Shown: positions 27,596 to 38,315, numbered from the stretch's first letter. The stretch: DNA of 64,000 bases from Brachybacterium tyrofermentans (GCF_014897585.1 NZ_JABUXW010000016.1:50035-114034); one strand, 5' to 3'. Numbers and translations are program-made. The notes: generated by a model not told the origin, from the letters alone.

Positions 27596-28452
27596 CGGCG
27601 GGCGCTCCTGCGCAGTCGGTCGCCGACGCGCACGGCGGCGAGGGTGGAGGGGACCTCGTGGACCCGGACCGCCCAGGCGCCATGCTCGGCGCTGTAGGCG
27701 CTGATCGCGGCCGTCGCGGCGTCGCGGTCCACGCCCAGCGAGCTCACGAAGCGCTTGCGGGAGGCCCCGATGAGGATCGGCAGCCCGTGGGAGGCCATCC
27801 CGTCCCAGTCGGCGAGGACGTCCCAGTTCTGGTCCCCGGTCTTGGAGAACCCGAGACCGGGATCCGCCACCAGGAAGCGGTCCTCGACGCCGGCTTCGCG
27901 CAGCGCGGTCAGCCGGTCCTCGAGCTCGATGGCGCTGTCTCGCGCCGCGTCCTCGTACACGGCCAGCTCGTTCATGACGTCGCTGTGGCCGCGCCAGTGC
28001 ATCGCGATGAAGACCGGGGGCGTGCCGCGACCTGTGCGCAGCCGCGCCGCCTCGCTCCCCATGTCGACATCGGCCCGGCCGGCGGAGACGTCGTTGACGA
28101 TGAGGGCTCCCGCCTCGACGCTGGCGGCGGCGACCGAGGACCGCATGGTGTCCACGCTGATCACGACGTTCTCCGCGGCCAGGGCGCGGACCACGGGGAT
28201 CACCCGGCGCAGCTCCTCGTCCTCGTCGACCCTGGGCGCCCCCGGCCGGGTGGACTCGCCGCCGACGTCCACGATCGCGGCGCCCTGGGAGACCAGCAGC
28301 CTCCCGTGCGCGATCGCAGCGGCCAGGGTGAAGTGCTCCCCGCCGTCGGAGAAGGAATCAGGAGTGACGTTCAGGACGCCCATGACCAGGGTGTCCTCCC
28401 CGGCGAGACGCTCCGGGAGTCCCTCCGGGCGCTGGCGTGCCGCGGGGCTCAT
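27592..28452 (-). CDS. folP: Dihydropteroate synthase
   Basis: A 286-residue TIM-barrel enzyme condensing dihydropterin pyrophosphate with p-aminobenzoate; the sulfonamide target. Motifs: MGVLNVTPDSFSDGG, VDVGGESTRPGA, SVDTMRSSVA, NDVSAG, DPGLGFSKTGDQN and GASRKRF. ATG at 28452 lies 4 bases after the folE stop. Confidence 0.96.
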   Translation of the reverse strand: MSPAARQRPEGLPERLAGEDTLVMGVLNVTPDSFSDGGEHFTLAAAIAHGRLLVSQGAAIVDVGGESTRPGAPRVDEDEELRRVIPVVRALAAENVVISVDTMRSSVAAASVEAGALIVNDVSAGRADVDMGSEAARLRTGRGTPPVFIAMHWRGHSDVMNELAVYEDAARDSAIELEDRLTALREAGVEDRFLVADPGLGFSKTGDQNWDVLADWDGMASHGLPILIGASRKRFVSSLGVDRDAATAAISAYSAEHGAWAVRVHEVPSTLAAVRVGDRLRRSARR

Positions 28453-28456
28453 GGGG

Positions 28457-29023
28457 TCACGCCCGGTTGATGAGGCTCATGGCCTCGGCCCGGGTGCTGG
28501 AACTGTCGCGCAGCATGCCGCGCACCGCGCTCGTGACCGTGCGGGCGCCCTCGGCGCGCACGCCCCGCATCGACATGCACATGTGCTCCGCCTCGATCAC
28601 CACGATCGCACCGGCCGCGCCCAGCTCGCTCATGAGGGCGTCGGCGATCTGGAAGGTGAGCCGTTCCTGCACCTGCGGCCGGCGGGCGTAGACGTTCACG
28701 AGCCGGGCGAGCTTGCTGAGCCCCGTCACCACGCCGCCGTCGGGGATGTACCCCACGTGCGCGGTGCCCACGAACGGCAGCAGATGGTGCTCGCACATCG
28801 AGTGGAAGCCGATGTCCCGCACCAGCACGAGCTCCTGGTGGTCGATGTCGAAAGTGGTCGACAGCGGCTCCCGGGCGTCCTGGTCGAGCCCTTCGAAGAC
28901 CTCCGCATACATCCGCGCCACCCGGGCCGGGGTGTCCTGCAGGCCGTCCCGGTCCGGATCCTCGCCGATCCCGGCGAGGATCTCCCGGACCGCCGCCTCG
29001 ACGCGGGGGTGATCGATGGTCAT
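28457..29023 (-). CDS. folE: GTP cyclohydrolase I
   Basis: A 188-residue enzyme making dihydroneopterin triphosphate from GTP, first step of folate synthesis. Zinc ligands and active site appear in [23 protein letters not shown] and [12 protein letters not shown]. The ATG follows the ftsH stop after one base (TGAGATG) without a clear Shine-Dalgarno, implying coupling to ftsH. Confidence 0.96.
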   Translation of the reverse strand: MTIDHPRVEAAVREILAGIGEDPDRDGLQDTPARVARMYAEVFEGLDQDAREPLSTTFDIDHQELVLVRDIGFHSMCEHHLLPFVGTAHVGYIPDGGVVTGLSKLARLVNVYARRPQVQERLTFQIADALMSELGAAGAIVVIEAEHMCMSMRGVRAEGARTVTSAVRGMLRDSSSTRAEAMSLINRA

Positions 29024-29024
29024 C

Positions 29025-31331
29025 TCAACGAGCCGTCCCGTCGCCCTCGGGGGCATCGTCGCGGCGGGAGGGCCCGTAGCCGGAGTTCCCGTCCTGGTCC
29101 CCGCTCGGACCGTAGCCGCCGGAGCCGTAGCCGCCGGATCCGCCGGGGCCGTAGCCACCGGGACCGGAGCCTCCGGGACCATAGCCTCCGCCGCCGCCGG
29201 GGAGGTCGCCATGCGGCGCACCCGGGATCGAGGGGCCGTCGTCACCGGGGTGCGGCAGCTCGGGGGCACCGGGGCTGAGGGGCTCGCCCGCGTCGTGGGA
29301 CTCCGCCCCCGTCGCCGTGGTGCCGCTGCCCGCCTGCGGGGCCGCGAGCGCCGGGCGCTCCTGGCTGGACTGCCACACCTCGCGCAGCGGTCGCTTCGTG
29401 ACGTCCGTGAAGATCGCGGCGAGCTCGTGCTCGTTCAGGGTCTCCTTCTCGAGGAGCTCCTCCACCAGGCGGTCGAGCACGTGGCGGTTCTCCACGATCA
29501 CGGACCAGGCCTCGTCCAGGGCGGTGTCCAGCAGGCGGCGCACCTCCTGGTCGATGATGCTCGCAGTCTCGGCGCTGAAGCGGGGCGCCTGGCCCTGCTG
29601 CATGCCCACGAAGACCTCGTCCTGCTCGCCGGAGAGCGCGACCTGGCCGACGCTGTCGCTCATGCCGAGCTGCATGACCATCGCGCGGGCGATCTTGGTG
29701 GCGTTCTGCAGGTCCGAGCTGGGACCGGTGGTGACGTCGTGGAAGATGCTCTCCTCCACGGCGTAGCCGCCCATCGCGTAGGCCAGGCGGTCCAGCAGCT
29801 CGTTGCGCGACTGGTAGTTGCGGTCCTGGGTGGGGACCACCATCGTGTAGCCGCCGGCCCGGCCGCGCGGCAGGATCGTCACCTTGGTGACCGGCGCGGA
29901 GTTGTTCATCGCCGCAGCGACCAGGGCGTGACCGCCCTCGTGGTACGCGGTCATCTGGCGCTCACGCTCGGTCATCACCTTGGAGTAGCGCTGCGGCCCC
30001 ATGGACACGCGGTCGATGGCCTCGTCCAGAGCGCGGTCGTCGATGATCTGGTTGCCGCTGCGGGCGGTCAGCAGCGCCGCCTCGTTGAGCACGTTGGCGA
30101 GGTCCGCACCGGACATCCCGATGGTGCGCTTGGCGACGGCCTCGAGGTCGACGTCGTGCTCGAGCGGCTTGCCCTTGGCGTGCACACCGAGGATGTGCAG
30201 GCGGCCCTTGAGGTCCGGGGCCTCCACACCGATCTGCCGGTCGAAACGGCCCGGGCGCAGCAGCGCGGGGTCGAGGATGTCGACGCGGTTGGTCGCGGCG
30301 ATGAGGATGACGTTCTGGTTCTCGTCGAACCCATCCATCTCCACCAGCATCTGGTTCAGGGTCTGCTCGCGCTCGTCGTGCCCGCCGCCCATGCCGGCGC
30401 CGCGGTGACGGCCCACGGCGTCGATCTCGTCGATGAAGATGATCGCCGGGGCGTTCTCCTTCGCGGTGGAGAAGAGATCGCGCACGCGGCTCGCGCCGAC
30501 GCCCACGAACATCTCCACGAAGTCGGAGCCGGAGATCGAGTAGAAGGGCACGTTCGCCTCACCGGCGACCGCCTTGGCCAGCAGGGTCTTACCCGTCCCG
30601 GGAGGCCCGTAGAGCAGCACGCCCTTGGGGATCTTCGCGCCCACCGCCTGGTACCGGCCCGGGTCCACGAGGAACTGCTTGATCTCGTCGAGCTCCTCGA
30701 CGGCCTCCTCCGCGCCGGCGACGTCGGCGAAGGTGACCTGCGGGGCCTCCTTGTTGAAGAGCTTGGCCTTGGACTTGCCGAACTGCATGGCCTTGCCGCC
30801 GCCGCCCTGGGCGTTCATGATCAGGAACCAGAACAGGCCGATGAAGATCAGCAGGGGCAGGAACGAGAGCAGCAGCGTCGACCACCACGGGCTCGTGGCG
30901 ATCTCGTCGGTGTAGCCCTTCTTCGGGTCGGCCTTCTGCACCGCCTCGACGACGTCGTCGCCGCGGGCGTCGACGTAGGAGAACTGGACCTGCTTGCCCT
31001 TGTCCTCCTCGCCGTCGACGAAGTTCTTCGTCAGCACCAGGTCCACCCGCTGCTGGTTGCCGTCGATGATCTTGGCCTGGTCGACGGTGCCGCCCTCGAG
31101 CAGCTCGAGACCCTGCTGGGTGTCGACCTGCTGATAGCCGTCGCGACCGAACAGGGAGAACAGGGCCATCCCCAGCAGCAGCGCCACCAGGATCCAGATC
31201 GCGACCCCGGTGAAGGGCCGACGCTTCTTGGACCTGCCGCCCTTCGCAGACTTCGCAGACTTCGCGGACTTGTCGGCCGCGGCGGCCTTGTTCTTGGTCT
31301 TGTTCTCGTTCTTGGAGGAGTCGTCCGCCAT
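29025..31331 (-). CDS. ftsH: ATP-dependent zinc metalloprotease FtsH
   Basis: A 768-residue membrane AAA+ protease. Lys-rich cytoplasmic start, transmembrane helices near residues 41-60 and 150-172, AAA domain with Walker A GPPGTGKT and Walker [15 protein letters not shown] arginines in [12 protein letters not shown], and the zinc motif HEGGH. The last 100 residues are a Gly/Pro/Tyr-rich disordered tail (repeats like GYGPGGSG) longer than in Escherichia coli FtsH. One base separates it from hpt (TGACATG). Confidence 0.97.
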   Translation of the reverse strand: MADDSSKNENKTKNKAAAADKSAKSAKSAKGGRSKKRRPFTGVAIWILVALLLGMALFSLFGRDGYQQVDTQQGLELLEGGTVDQAKIIDGNQQRVDLVLTKNFVDGEEDKGKQVQFSYVDARGDDVVEAVQKADPKKGYTDEIATSPWWSTLLLSFLPLLIFIGLFWFLIMNAQGGGGKAMQFGKSKAKLFNKEAPQVTFADVAGAEEAVEELDEIKQFLVDPGRYQAVGAKIPKGVLLYGPPGTGKTLLAKAVAGEANVPFYSISGSDFVEMFVGVGASRVRDLFSTAKENAPAIIFIDEIDAVGRHRGAGMGGGHDEREQTLNQMLVEMDGFDENQNVILIAATNRVDILDPALLRPGRFDRQIGVEAPDLKGRLHILGVHAKGKPLEHDVDLEAVAKRTIGMSGADLANVLNEAALLTARSGNQIIDDRALDEAIDRVSMGPQRYSKVMTERERQMTAYHEGGHALVAAAMNNSAPVTKVTILPRGRAGGYTMVVPTQDRNYQSRNELLDRLAYAMGGYAVEESIFHDVTTGPSSDLQNATKIARAMVMQLGMSDSVGQVALSGEQDEVFVGMQQGQAPRFSAETASIIDQEVRRLLDTALDEAWSVIVENRHVLDRLVEELLEKETLNEHELAAIFTDVTKRPLREVWQSSQERPALAAPQAGSGTTATGAESHDAGEPLSPGAPELPHPGDDGPSIPGAPHGDLPGGGGGYGPGGSGPGGYGPGGSGGYGSGGYGPSGDQDGNSGYGPSRRDDAPEGDGTAR

Positions 31332-31332
31332 G

Positions 31333-31887
31333 TCAGTCCTCGTAGACCGAGCGCTTGAGCACGCCCACGTAGGGGAGGTTCCGGTAGGCCTCCGCGTAGT
31401 CGAGCCCGTAACCGATCACGAACTCGTTGGGGATGTCGAAGCCGACATACTTGACGTCGATCTCGACGCGGGCCGCCTCCGGCTTGCGCAGCAGGGCGGC
31501 GACCTCGACGCTCTTGGGGCCGCGCGAGCGCAGGTTCGACAGCAGCCACTTCAGGGTCAGGCCCGAGTCGATGATGTCCTCGACGATGAGCACATTGCGC
31601 CCGTCGATGTCCGCGGAGAGATCCTTGAGGATCCGCACGACGCCGGAGGACTTGGTGCCGGATCCATAGGAGGAGACCGCCATCCAGTCCATCTCGACGT
31701 CCAGGTCGATCGTGCGGGCGAGGTCGGCCATCACCATCACCGCGCCTTTGAGGACGCCCACCAGGATCGGGGGCTCGTCCGCGTAGTCAGCGGCGATCCG
31801 GCGTCCGAGCTCGGACACCTTCTCGCGGATCTGCTGTTCGTCCAGCAGGACCCGTTCGACATCGGGGTGGTGGTGCGTCTGAGGCAC
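31333..31887 (-). CDS. hpt: Hypoxanthine phosphoribosyltransferase
   Basis: A 184-residue purine salvage enzyme. The PRPP-binding loop is [19 protein letters not shown]; the N-terminal [15 protein letters not shown] and C-terminal [20 protein letters not shown] complete the type I PRTase fold. GTG at 31887 chosen because GGAGGAG lies 8 bases upstream and the length is then normal. hpt-tilS adjacency is common in actinobacteria. Confidence 0.95.
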   Translation of the reverse strand: MPQTHHHPDVERVLLDEQQIREKVSELGRRIAADYADEPPILVGVLKGAVMVMADLARTIDLDVEMDWMAVSSYGSGTKSSGVVRILKDLSADIDGRNVLIVEDIIDSGLTLKWLLSNLRSRGPKSVEVAALLRKPEAARVEIDVKYVGFDIPNEFVIGYGLDYAEAYRNLPYVGVLKRSVYED

Positions 31888-31931
31888 GCGGATCTCCTCC
31901 AGGGAACGTGGTGGGGTGCGTCCGCCGCGAC

Positions 31932-33026
31932 TCACGGATCCATACGGCGCCACACCAACAGGCCGTCGCGGCGAGCGACCTCGATCCTACCCGGTACGGG
32001 TACCGAAGCCTGACCATGCCATGAGACCACCAGCGCATCGATCATGAGCACCTGGCGCCGCAGCAAGGACTTCGCGCCCGACGGGGCCCCGGCCGGCTCG
32101 GCGATCCGGCGCGCCCGACGGGAGACGTCCCGGAGGATCCGGGTACGCAGGGGCCCGGGGGCAGCGGTCAGCGCGTGCACGTCCAGCAGCAGCAGGTCCC
32201 GCTCCTCGCGCAGCTCGCCCCCGTCCCGGACCAGGGCATCCAGGAGAGCCGACGCCTCGGCATCGAGGTGGTCCGCATCCGGTCGCACCAGGTCCGCGGT
32301 ACGGGCGAGGTTCTCGTCGATCTGCTCCCCGAGCACCTCCCGCAGCAGCGGCAGCGCCCGGTGCCGCACCCGGGCGCGCAGCATCGACTCATCGGCGTTC
32401 ATCGGGTCCTCCCACCACTCCAGGTCGTGGAGGCGGCAGATCTCCTCGGTGTCGGCCCGGCGCAGCGCCGTGGTCTCGTCGCGGCCGCTGCCCAGGAAGG
32501 GCCGCAGCAGCGCGCCGCGGGAGCGCGGGATCCCCGCGAGGGCACGGGGGCCGGCGCCCCGTGCGAGCCCCATCAGCACCTGTTCGGCCTGGTCATCCAG
32601 CGTGTGAGCCATCAGCAGGGCCAAGCCGCCGCGATCCTCGAGGAGGGCGTCGAGCGCACTGTGCCGTGCCTCCCTGGCGGCCTTCTCGAGGCCTCCGCCC
32701 GCTGCGGGATCGACGTGGACCCGCAGCACGTGCGCGGCGACACCGAGCCGCTCGGCCTGGGCCTTCGCCCGCTCCGCGACCGAGGCCGAGGCCTCCTGCA
32801 GTCCGTGGTCGACGATCGCCGCCTCGGTCTCCAGGCCCATCCGTGACCCGACCCAGGCCGCCGTCGCCAGCAGCGCGAGCGAGTCCGCTCCCCCACTGAG
32901 CCCGACGAGGATCCGCGGGGACAGCTGACCGGCCGCGGTGTCGTCGGCCAGCTGCTCGAGCCGGCTCGCGAGCGCCACCTTGACGGAGGTCCGTGCGCGC
33001 GCCACGACGGGGGCGGGCCCGGCCAT
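31932..33026 (-). CDS. tilS: tRNA(Ile)-lysidine synthase
   Basis: A 364-residue N-type ATP pyrophosphatase that converts C34 of the minor tRNA-Ile to lysidine. PP-loop SGGADS at residues 44-49; VDHGLQ and [28 protein letters not shown] are TilS-specific; the [20 protein letters not shown] region follows. The C-terminal tRNA-binding domains are short or degenerate, as in other actinobacteria. Confidence 0.93.
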   Translation of the reverse strand: MAGPAPVVARARTSVKVALASRLEQLADDTAAGQLSPRILVGLSGGADSLALLATAAWVGSRMGLETEAAIVDHGLQEASASVAERAKAQAERLGVAAHVLRVHVDPAAGGGLEKAAREARHSALDALLEDRGGLALLMAHTLDDQAEQVLMGLARGAGPRALAGIPRSRGALLRPFLGSGRDETTALRRADTEEICRLHDLEWWEDPMNADESMLRARVRHRALPLLREVLGEQIDENLARTADLVRPDADHLDAEASALLDALVRDGGELREERDLLLLDVHALTAAPGPLRTRILRDVSRRARRIAEPAGAPSGAKSLLRRQVLMIDALVVSWHGQASVPVPGRIEVARRDGLLVWRRMDP

Positions 33027-33093
33027 CAGAGGACCACGTCCATCAGACGACCGCTTCCCTCACAGGACCATTTCCCTCTGGAGACCTCCCGCA

Positions 33094-34503
33094 TCAGGCG
33101 ACCTTCACCATCTCGGCTGCGACGGCATCCACGGCCTCGCGGGCCGCGACGGCGTCCGCCCCGTCGAAGCCGTGCACCACGATCGAGTAGCCCGCCGTCC
33201 GACCGTCCGGCAGCACGACGACCCCGGCCAGGGTGGCGGCGCCTCCGAGATAGCCGGTCTTGCCCCGCACGAGACCGCGGGCGAGGTCCGTGTCATCGGC
33301 CGCGAAGCGCTCGGTGAGGGTCCCCGAGAGCCCGGCGATCGGGATGTCGAAGAGGATCTGCTGCAGTGCGGACTCCTCCCCGGAGGCGACGTGCGCGAGC
33401 ACCGCGGAGAACAGGGCCGGCGGCACCTTGTCCTGCCGCGAGAGGCCGGAGCCGTCGTGGATCTCGAGCGCGGCGAGATCCTCCTCGCTCACGCCGATCT
33501 CCGCGGCGAGATCCCGGATCTCCGCCTCGACCGCGGCCGCAGCTCCCTGCGGGGTCGTCTCCTCGCCCCGCGCGTCGGCGACGAGATGCGCGAGCAGCTC
33601 CGCGGTCGTGTTGTCGGAGATCTGCAGGGTGTGGCGCACGATCTCCGAGAGGGGCGCCGAGTGCACCTCGACGCTCGGGGCCTCGTCCGCCGCCTGGGCG
33701 GTGGTGAGCTTCCCGGCGACCGGGAGCCCCTCCTCCTCGAGCAGCTCGGCGAAGCGGCGGGCCGCGTCACCGGCGGGATCCATGGATTTGGGTCCGTACT
33801 GCTGCCCGTCGAGCCACCCCTCGTCCAGGGCGAGCGTGGCCGTCGGCGTCACCCATCCGCCGGCGGCCCCGTTGTTCCCCCAGGCGGGATTGGCGCCGCC
33901 TGCGAGGTAGGAGTCGTCCAGGGCGAGGGAGACCTCGGTGCTGCCCTGCTCCGTCGCGAGCGCGACGGTCTTGACCGCGAGATCACGCAGGTCCTCCTCG
34001 CTGAGAGTCATGTCACCGCCTCCCTGGAGCGTGACGAGACCGTCCTCGACGGTGGCGCGGGTGGTGAGCACCTCGTCCCCGGTATAGAGGCGCAGCACGG
34101 CGGCGGCGGTCAGGAGCTTGATGGTCGAGGCCGGGGTCCGCGCGACATCGGCATCCCGAGCGGCGAGCACCTCCCCGGTATCGGCGTCGACCACGCTGAA
34201 GGCGAGCCCTCCGGCGACGACGGGATCCTCCGCATGCGATGCCATGCGTCTCTCCAGGTCAGCAGCCTTTTCGAGGTCCGGCTCAGGGGCGACCTCCGGG
34301 CCCGGCGCGGCGGCCGGGATCCGCTCCCAGTCCTCGGCCTGCGCCTGCGGCCCGGCCTGCGGACCCTCCTGCGCGCCACGCACCGTGAGCACGCCCGGGA
34401 AGGCGTCGGTGAGATCCCCGATCAGGTAGAAGCTCCCGGGGACGACAGCGCACAGCACGATCGCCGTCGTGCGCCATATGCGCTCGGATACTGTTCCCAC
34501 CAT
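33094..34503 (-). CDS. dacB: D-alanyl-D-alanine carboxypeptidase/endopeptidase, PBP4 (S13) family
   Basis: A 469-residue penicillin-binding protein. One N-terminal membrane anchor ([17 protein letters not shown]), then a linker rich in Pro/Ala/Glu, then the active-site SxxK (STIK, Ser about 126, Lys 129), SDN box and KTG box (RGKTGYLGG). Trims or cleaves peptidoglycan peptides outside the membrane. The ATG at 34503 has a -10-like element six bases ahead. Divergent from ppa. Confidence 0.92.
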   Translation of the reverse strand: MVGTVSERIWRTTAIVLCAVVPGSFYLIGDLTDAFPGVLTVRGAQEGPQAGPQAQAEDWERIPAAAPGPEVAPEPDLEKAADLERRMASHAEDPVVAGGLAFSVVDADTGEVLAARDADVARTPASTIKLLTAAAVLRLYTGDEVLTTRATVEDGLVTLQGGGDMTLSEEDLRDLAVKTVALATEQGSTEVSLALDDSYLAGGANPAWGNNGAAGGWVTPTATLALDEGWLDGQQYGPKSMDPAGDAARRFAELLEEEGLPVAGKLTTAQAADEAPSVEVHSAPLSEIVRHTLQISDNTTAELLAHLVADARGEETTPQGAAAAVEAEIRDLAAEIGVSEEDLAALEIHDGSGLSRQDKVPPALFSAVLAHVASGEESALQQILFDIPIAGLSGTLTERFAADDTDLARGLVRGKTGYLGGAATLAGVVVLPDGRTAGYSIVVHGFDGADAVAAREAVDAVAAEMVKVA

Positions 34504-34509
34504 GACCCC

Positions 34510-34515
34510 ACGATA
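34510..34515 (-). promoter_or_regulatory. Candidate -10 for leaderless dacB
   Basis: TATCGT on the minus strand, six bases before the ATG at 34503; no Shine-Dalgarno. Confidence 0.35.
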
Positions 34516-34569
34516 TGGTGTCCGGGTCAGAACCAGTGCCCACAGGGCCGGAGCAACGGAGCGGCTGTC

Positions 34570-35082
34570 GTGGAATTCGACGTAACCATCGAGATCCCTC
34601 GCGGGAACCGGAACAAGTACGAGGTGGACCACCACAACGGGCGTATCCGCCTGGACCGGATGCTGTTCACCGCCACTCGCTATCCCGATGACTACGGGTT
34701 CATCGAGGGCACTCTCGGAGAGGACGACGATCCCCTGGATTGTCTGGTCCTGCTCGAGGAGCCCACCTTCCCGGGCTGCCTGATCCGCTGTCGCGCGCTC
34801 GGCATGTTCCGCATGCGCGACGAGGCCGGCGGCGACGACAAGATCGTGGCGGTGCCTGTCGGTGACCGCCGTCAGGTCCGTCGTCAGGAGCTCACCGATG
34901 TCTCGGAGTTCCATCGGCTGGAGATCCAGCACTTCTTCGAGGTCTACAAGGATCTCGAGCCGGGGAAGAGCGTCGAGGGCGCTCACTGGGAGGGCCGCAG
35001 CGACGCGGAGGCGGAGATCCGCCGTTCCTACCAGCGTGCCGTCGGCACCGAGCACGAGAACGATTTCACGCAGGACGTGTGA
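34570..35082 (+). CDS. ppa: Inorganic pyrophosphatase, family I
   Basis: A 170-residue soluble enzyme hydrolysing pyrophosphate. Signature residues: [39 protein letters not shown] (metal-binding Asp cluster) and [15 protein letters not shown] start with GGAG about ten bases upstream. Short divergent gap to dacB. Confidence 0.96.
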   Translation: MEFDVTIEIPRGNRNKYEVDHHNGRIRLDRMLFTATRYPDDYGFIEGTLGEDDDPLDCLVLLEEPTFPGCLIRCRALGMFRMRDEAGGDDKIVAVPVGDRRQVRRQELTDVSEFHRLEIQHFFEVYKDLEPGKSVEGAHWEGRSDAEAEIRRSYQRAVGTEHENDFTQDV

Positions 35083-35130
35083 TCACCGGGCGGTCGCCCC
35101 GGTGTGACCGTCCTGTCCACGGACAGCAGG

Positions 35131-35160
35131 AGAGGGCCGGCCCCGCGGGGTCGGCCCTCT
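35131..35160. terminator. Bidirectional hairpin terminator
   Basis: 14-base arms AGAGGGCCGGCCCC and GGGGTCGGCCCTCT with one G-T pair, between convergent ppa and the EcsC-like gene. Confidence 0.8.
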
Positions 35161-35255
35161 CTTGCTGGTCCTGCGGCCTGCTGCCCAGTGGCGCTCTCCC
35201 TCGAGGCGCTTTGCCCCGGTGCCCCCGGTGTCCCGGTGCCCTCAGGCTGCGAGCC

Positions 35256-36008
35256 TCAGCGGTCCAGGCGATCCGCCCGCGGGCCGGAGTCCGCGAGCTC
35301 GCCCTCGAGGGTCGGGGCCTGCGAGAAGATCTCCAGCATCGCGTCGACGACGGACTTCGAGACGGATCGCGCCCCGAAGCCACCGATGACGGCCCCCACG
35401 CCGAAGGGCAGGAGCCGACCCAGCCACAGCTTGCTGGAGCGCGCCACGACCCGCCGGCGCACGTACCGGGAGATCTGCTTGCTCACCAGACCGGGGAGGA
35501 AGCCGCCGCCGCCCCCGCCGAGCACGGCGTTCCACTGCAGTCCCTGCTTGCCCATCGCCTTGGCGATTATCTCGGTTCCCCGCTCACCGCTGAGCACGCC
35601 CATCAGCACCAGCCGGCGCGTGTGCTTGTCCGACATGTCCACGTCGTGGATCTCCGCGGCCGCGAGGGTCAGGAAGGCGCAGGCCTCGGCGAAGGAGACG
35701 CCCTCGCCGACGGTCAGCCCGAGAGCTGCCGCCGTACCCAGTCCGGGCAATGCGGCGACGCCGCCGATCCCCGCCCCGGTCAGGGTCATCAGGCCCGCGA
35801 AGCGCCCGGTGGCCCGCTCCAGGAGCTGTCGCGGCGTGTCCTCGGGGTGCTTCGCACGCAGCCGCCGCACATAGCTGTGCGCCAGGGGCGTCTGCACCTT
35901 CAGCGCGGCGTCGATCACCGAGAGCCAGCGCTCGTCGAGCTCCTCGCGGAGCTCACCGCTGTCATCCTGATCGATCTCCGGCGTGTTCTGGTCGCTCTTG
36001 CTCACCAT
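35256..36008 (-). CDS. EcsC-like protein
   Basis: A 250-residue protein with small-residue-rich hydrophobic segments (LMTLTGAGIGGVAALPGLGTAAALGLTVG and a Gly-rich NAVLGGGGGGFLPGLVSKQISRYV) in the arrangement of the EcsC family. Ends charged. ATG preceded by GGAG. EcsC is named for a gene near an ABC exporter in Bacillus, but its activity is not settled. Family assignment moderate. Confidence 0.6.
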   Translation of the reverse strand: MVSKSDQNTPEIDQDDSGELREELDERWLSVIDAALKVQTPLAHSYVRRLRAKHPEDTPRQLLERATGRFAGLMTLTGAGIGGVAALPGLGTAAALGLTVGEGVSFAEACAFLTLAAAEIHDVDMSDKHTRRLVLMGVLSGERGTEIIAKAMGKQGLQWNAVLGGGGGGFLPGLVSKQISRYVRRRVVARSSKLWLGRLLPFGVGAVIGGFGARSVSKSVVDAMLEIFSQAPTLEGELADSGPRADRLDR

Positions 36009-36068
36009 CGGCTCCGTTCGTCTCGTGTCGTGAACAGGGCCAAGCTACCGCCCTCGGCTGGCAGGATG

Positions 36069-36114
36069 CCGACGACGGGCGGTGCGATCGACCGACGACA
36101 GGCAGTGCGATCAG
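36069..36114. repeat. Two tandem 23-base direct repeats
   Basis: Copies at 36069-36091 and 36092-36114, each starting CCGACGAC and containing GTGCGATC, differing at four or five positions. A third partial copy (CCGACGACGA) begins at 36115. The second copy overlaps the def stop codon. Confidence 0.75.
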
Positions 36115-36788
36115 CCGACGACGACCTGGCCCGCGGCGAGCTGGGTGATCTCGCCACGCAGGTCGAGCAGGCGCACAGCCTCGCTGAGGTCCTCGTAGTG
36201 CGGCGTGTAGCCCGCATCGATGAAGGAGCGCGGCACCATCAGGTCGTGGCACAGGGTGCCTGCCAGATGGTCGGTCTCGTGCTGCAGGATGCGGGCGGGC
36301 CAGCCCTGGTGCTCCTCGTCGATCTCCCGCAGCTCACCACCGGGGAGCAGCTCGACGGCCCGCACCCGCACCCGCCGGGACCGGGGCACGATCGACTGCC
36401 AGCCGTCCACGGACAGGCATCCCTCCCAGGCATAGACGCGCTGCTCCCCCAGCAGCTCGACCTGCGGGTCCAGCAGGGCGCGCAGCGCGACGGGTGAGCG
36501 CTCCAGGGGATCCTCCTCGCCCTCCTCCTCCCTCTCGGACCGGTCCTCGATGACGTAGAGGGCGAGGGGCAGCCCCACCTGAGGTGCGGCCAGGCCCACG
36601 CCCGGCGCCTCGCGCATCGTGATCGTCATGGCGTCCACCAGCTCCAGCAGGAGGTCGGTGGCCAGGCGACCGTTTGCGGTCAGCGCAGGGCGTCGCAGCG
36701 CCGGATGGCCGGCTTGCACGATCCGCAGCGGATCGGTCTCCTTCTCGCGACGGTCGAGGATCTTCCGGGTCAGCTCAGTGGTATCCAC
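36111..36788 (-). CDS. def: Peptide deformylase
   Basis: A 225-residue metalloenzyme removing the N-formyl group from nascent proteins. All three motifs are present: GVGLAAPQVG, EGCLSV and the metal-binding HETDHL. Acidic insertion (EREEEGEEDP) in the mid-region. GTG start; a GATACT hexamer sits six bases upstream and there is no Shine-Dalgarno. Confidence 0.95.
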   Translation of the reverse strand: MDTTELTRKILDRREKETDPLRIVQAGHPALRRPALTANGRLATDLLLELVDAMTITMREAPGVGLAAPQVGLPLALYVIEDRSEREEEGEEDPLERSPVALRALLDPQVELLGEQRVYAWEGCLSVDGWQSIVPRSRRVRVRAVELLPGGELREIDEEHQGWPARILQHETDHLAGTLCHDLMVPRSFIDAGYTPHYEDLSEAVRLLDLRGEITQLAAGQVVVG

Positions 36789-36794
36789 CCGCCC

Positions 36795-36800
36795 AGTATC
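36795..36800 (-). promoter_or_regulatory. Candidate -10 for leaderless def
   Basis: GATACT on the minus strand, six bases before the GTG at 36788. Confidence 0.4.
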
Positions 36801-36969
36801 CCGCAGCTCCCGCCCGTCACCGTCGAGCTGCCCGGCCGGCGCTCGACCCTCCGCCCCTACCTATGCTCCGACCTGCACTCCGACCTGCAGCGCAGGCCTC
36901 GCCGAGAACGGGCGCCCGGCCGATGGCGACACCCCTGGACAGGGTTTTCCGAAACGATGAGACGTGGGA

Positions 36970-36975
36970 TACACT
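36970..36975 (+). promoter_or_regulatory. Candidate msiK -10 element
   Basis: TACACT with a weak TTTCCG-like -35 eighteen bases upstream. The transcript would carry an approximately 100-base leader whose end has a CCGGCA/TGCCGG hairpin (37052-37069) just before the AAGGAG ribosome site. The rest of 36789-37084 shows nothing else recognisable. Confidence 0.35.
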
Positions 36976-37084
36976 CACCGAGCCGGTGCAAGGACGCACC
37001 TCCCCGCGAGGGGCGATCGAGACCGGTGACCATCACTTCACAACGGACCGTCCGGCACGTACCTGCCGGTGAAGGAGTACCACC

Positions 37085-38170
37085 ATGGCAACAGTGACTT
37101 TCGACAACGCATCGCGCGTCTACCCGGGCCAAGAGGCCCCGGCCGTCAACAACCTGAACATCGAGATCGCCGACGGCGAGTTCCTCGTCCTCGTCGGCCC
37201 GTCGGGTTGCGGCAAGTCGACCTCGCTGCGCATGCTCGCCGGCCTCGAGGAGATCGACGCCGGCCGCATCCTCATCGGCGATCGTGACGTCACCGACGTC
37301 CCGCCGAAGGACCGCGACATCGCGATGGTGTTCCAGAACTACGCTCTGTACCCGCACATGACGGTGGCCGACAACATGGGCTTCGCCCTGAAGATCGCCG
37401 GCAACCCGAAGGCAGAGATCCGCAAGCGCGTCGAGGACGCCGCCGAGATCCTGGACCTCACCGAGTACCTCGACCGCAAGCCCAAGGCGCTCTCCGGTGG
37501 CCAGCGCCAGCGTGTCGCCATGGGTCGTGCGATCGTCCGCTCCCCCCAGGTGTTCCTCATGGATGAGCCGCTGTCGAACCTCGACGCGAAGCTCCGTGTG
37601 TCCACCCGTACGCAGATCGCCTCGCTGCAGCGTCGCCTCGGCGTCACCACGGTCTACGTGACCCACGACCAGACTGAGGCCATGACGATGGGCGACCGCG
37701 TGGCGGTCCTCGATCGCGGCGTGCTCCAGCAGATCGACTCCCCGCGTCGCATGTACGACCACCCGAACAACGTGTTCGTGGCAGGCTTCATCGGCTCCCC
37801 CGCCATGAACCTCTTCGACTCGAAGCTCACCGATCAGGGCGTCGAGTTCGGCGGCGCTGTGATCCCGGTCGACCGGGCCACCCTCTCCGCGACCGACGAG
37901 ACCTCCGTCACCGTCGGCGTGCGCCCCGAGGATCTCGAGCTCGTCGGGGACGACCAGGGCATCGCCGTCGAGGTCGACCTCGTCGAGGAGCTCGGCGCGG
38001 ACGCCTTCATCTACGGTCGCCGTGCAGGCAGCGAGGAGACGGCCAAGCCGTTCATCGCGCGTGTCGATGCCCGGAACCCCCCGCTGAAGGGCGACACCGT
38101 CTACTTCCGTCCGAGCGAGGGTCACATCCACCTCTTCGACGCGAAGAACGGTCAGCGCCTGGGCGACTGA
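37085..38170 (+). CDS. msiK: Multiple-sugar ABC transporter ATPase, MsiK/UgpC type
   Basis: A 361-residue ATPase of the MalK branch: Walker A GPSGCGKST near residues 38-46, Q-loop VFQNYALYPHMT, signature LSGGQRQR, Walker B VFLMDEPLSNLD and a C-terminal regulatory OB domain (VGVRPEDLEL). It stands alone, without permeases. In actinobacteria one such ATPase powers many carbohydrate importers that lack their own, and both importers in this window (7413-9366 and 59934-61899) lack one. Confidence 0.93.
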   Translation: MATVTFDNASRVYPGQEAPAVNNLNIEIADGEFLVLVGPSGCGKSTSLRMLAGLEEIDAGRILIGDRDVTDVPPKDRDIAMVFQNYALYPHMTVADNMGFALKIAGNPKAEIRKRVEDAAEILDLTEYLDRKPKALSGGQRQRVAMGRAIVRSPQVFLMDEPLSNLDAKLRVSTRTQIASLQRRLGVTTVYVTHDQTEAMTMGDRVAVLDRGVLQQIDSPRRMYDHPNNVFVAGFIGSPAMNLFDSKLTDQGVEFGGAVIPVDRATLSATDETSVTVGVRPEDLELVGDDQGIAVEVDLVEELGADAFIYGRRAGSEETAKPFIARVDARNPPLKGDTVYFRPSEGHIHLFDAKNGQRLGD

Positions 38171-38191
38171 TCTCCCCGCAGCGCACTCGAC

Positions 38192-38221
38192 ACGGGCGTC
38201 CGGCTTCTGCCGGGCGCCCGT
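38192..38221 (+). terminator. Hairpin terminator after msiK
   Basis: 13-base arms ACGGGCGTCCGGC and GCCGGGCGCCCGT with one G-T pair and a TTCT loop, 22 bases after the stop. Confidence 0.8.
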
Positions 38222-38315
38222 CGTCGTCCCCACGATTCCGGGAAGACGGCGTGAGGTTTCCGTAGTCCAGCGGTGAAAAAAGCGCGATGAGTGGGCACTG
38301 CGGCCCGGAACGGGA

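Noticed and set aside
29016..31358. 780-codon open frame on the plus strand opposite ftsH
   Set aside because: Antisense shadow of a fully conserved ftsH; long antisense frames are expected at this GC content, and the translation has no recognisable domain.
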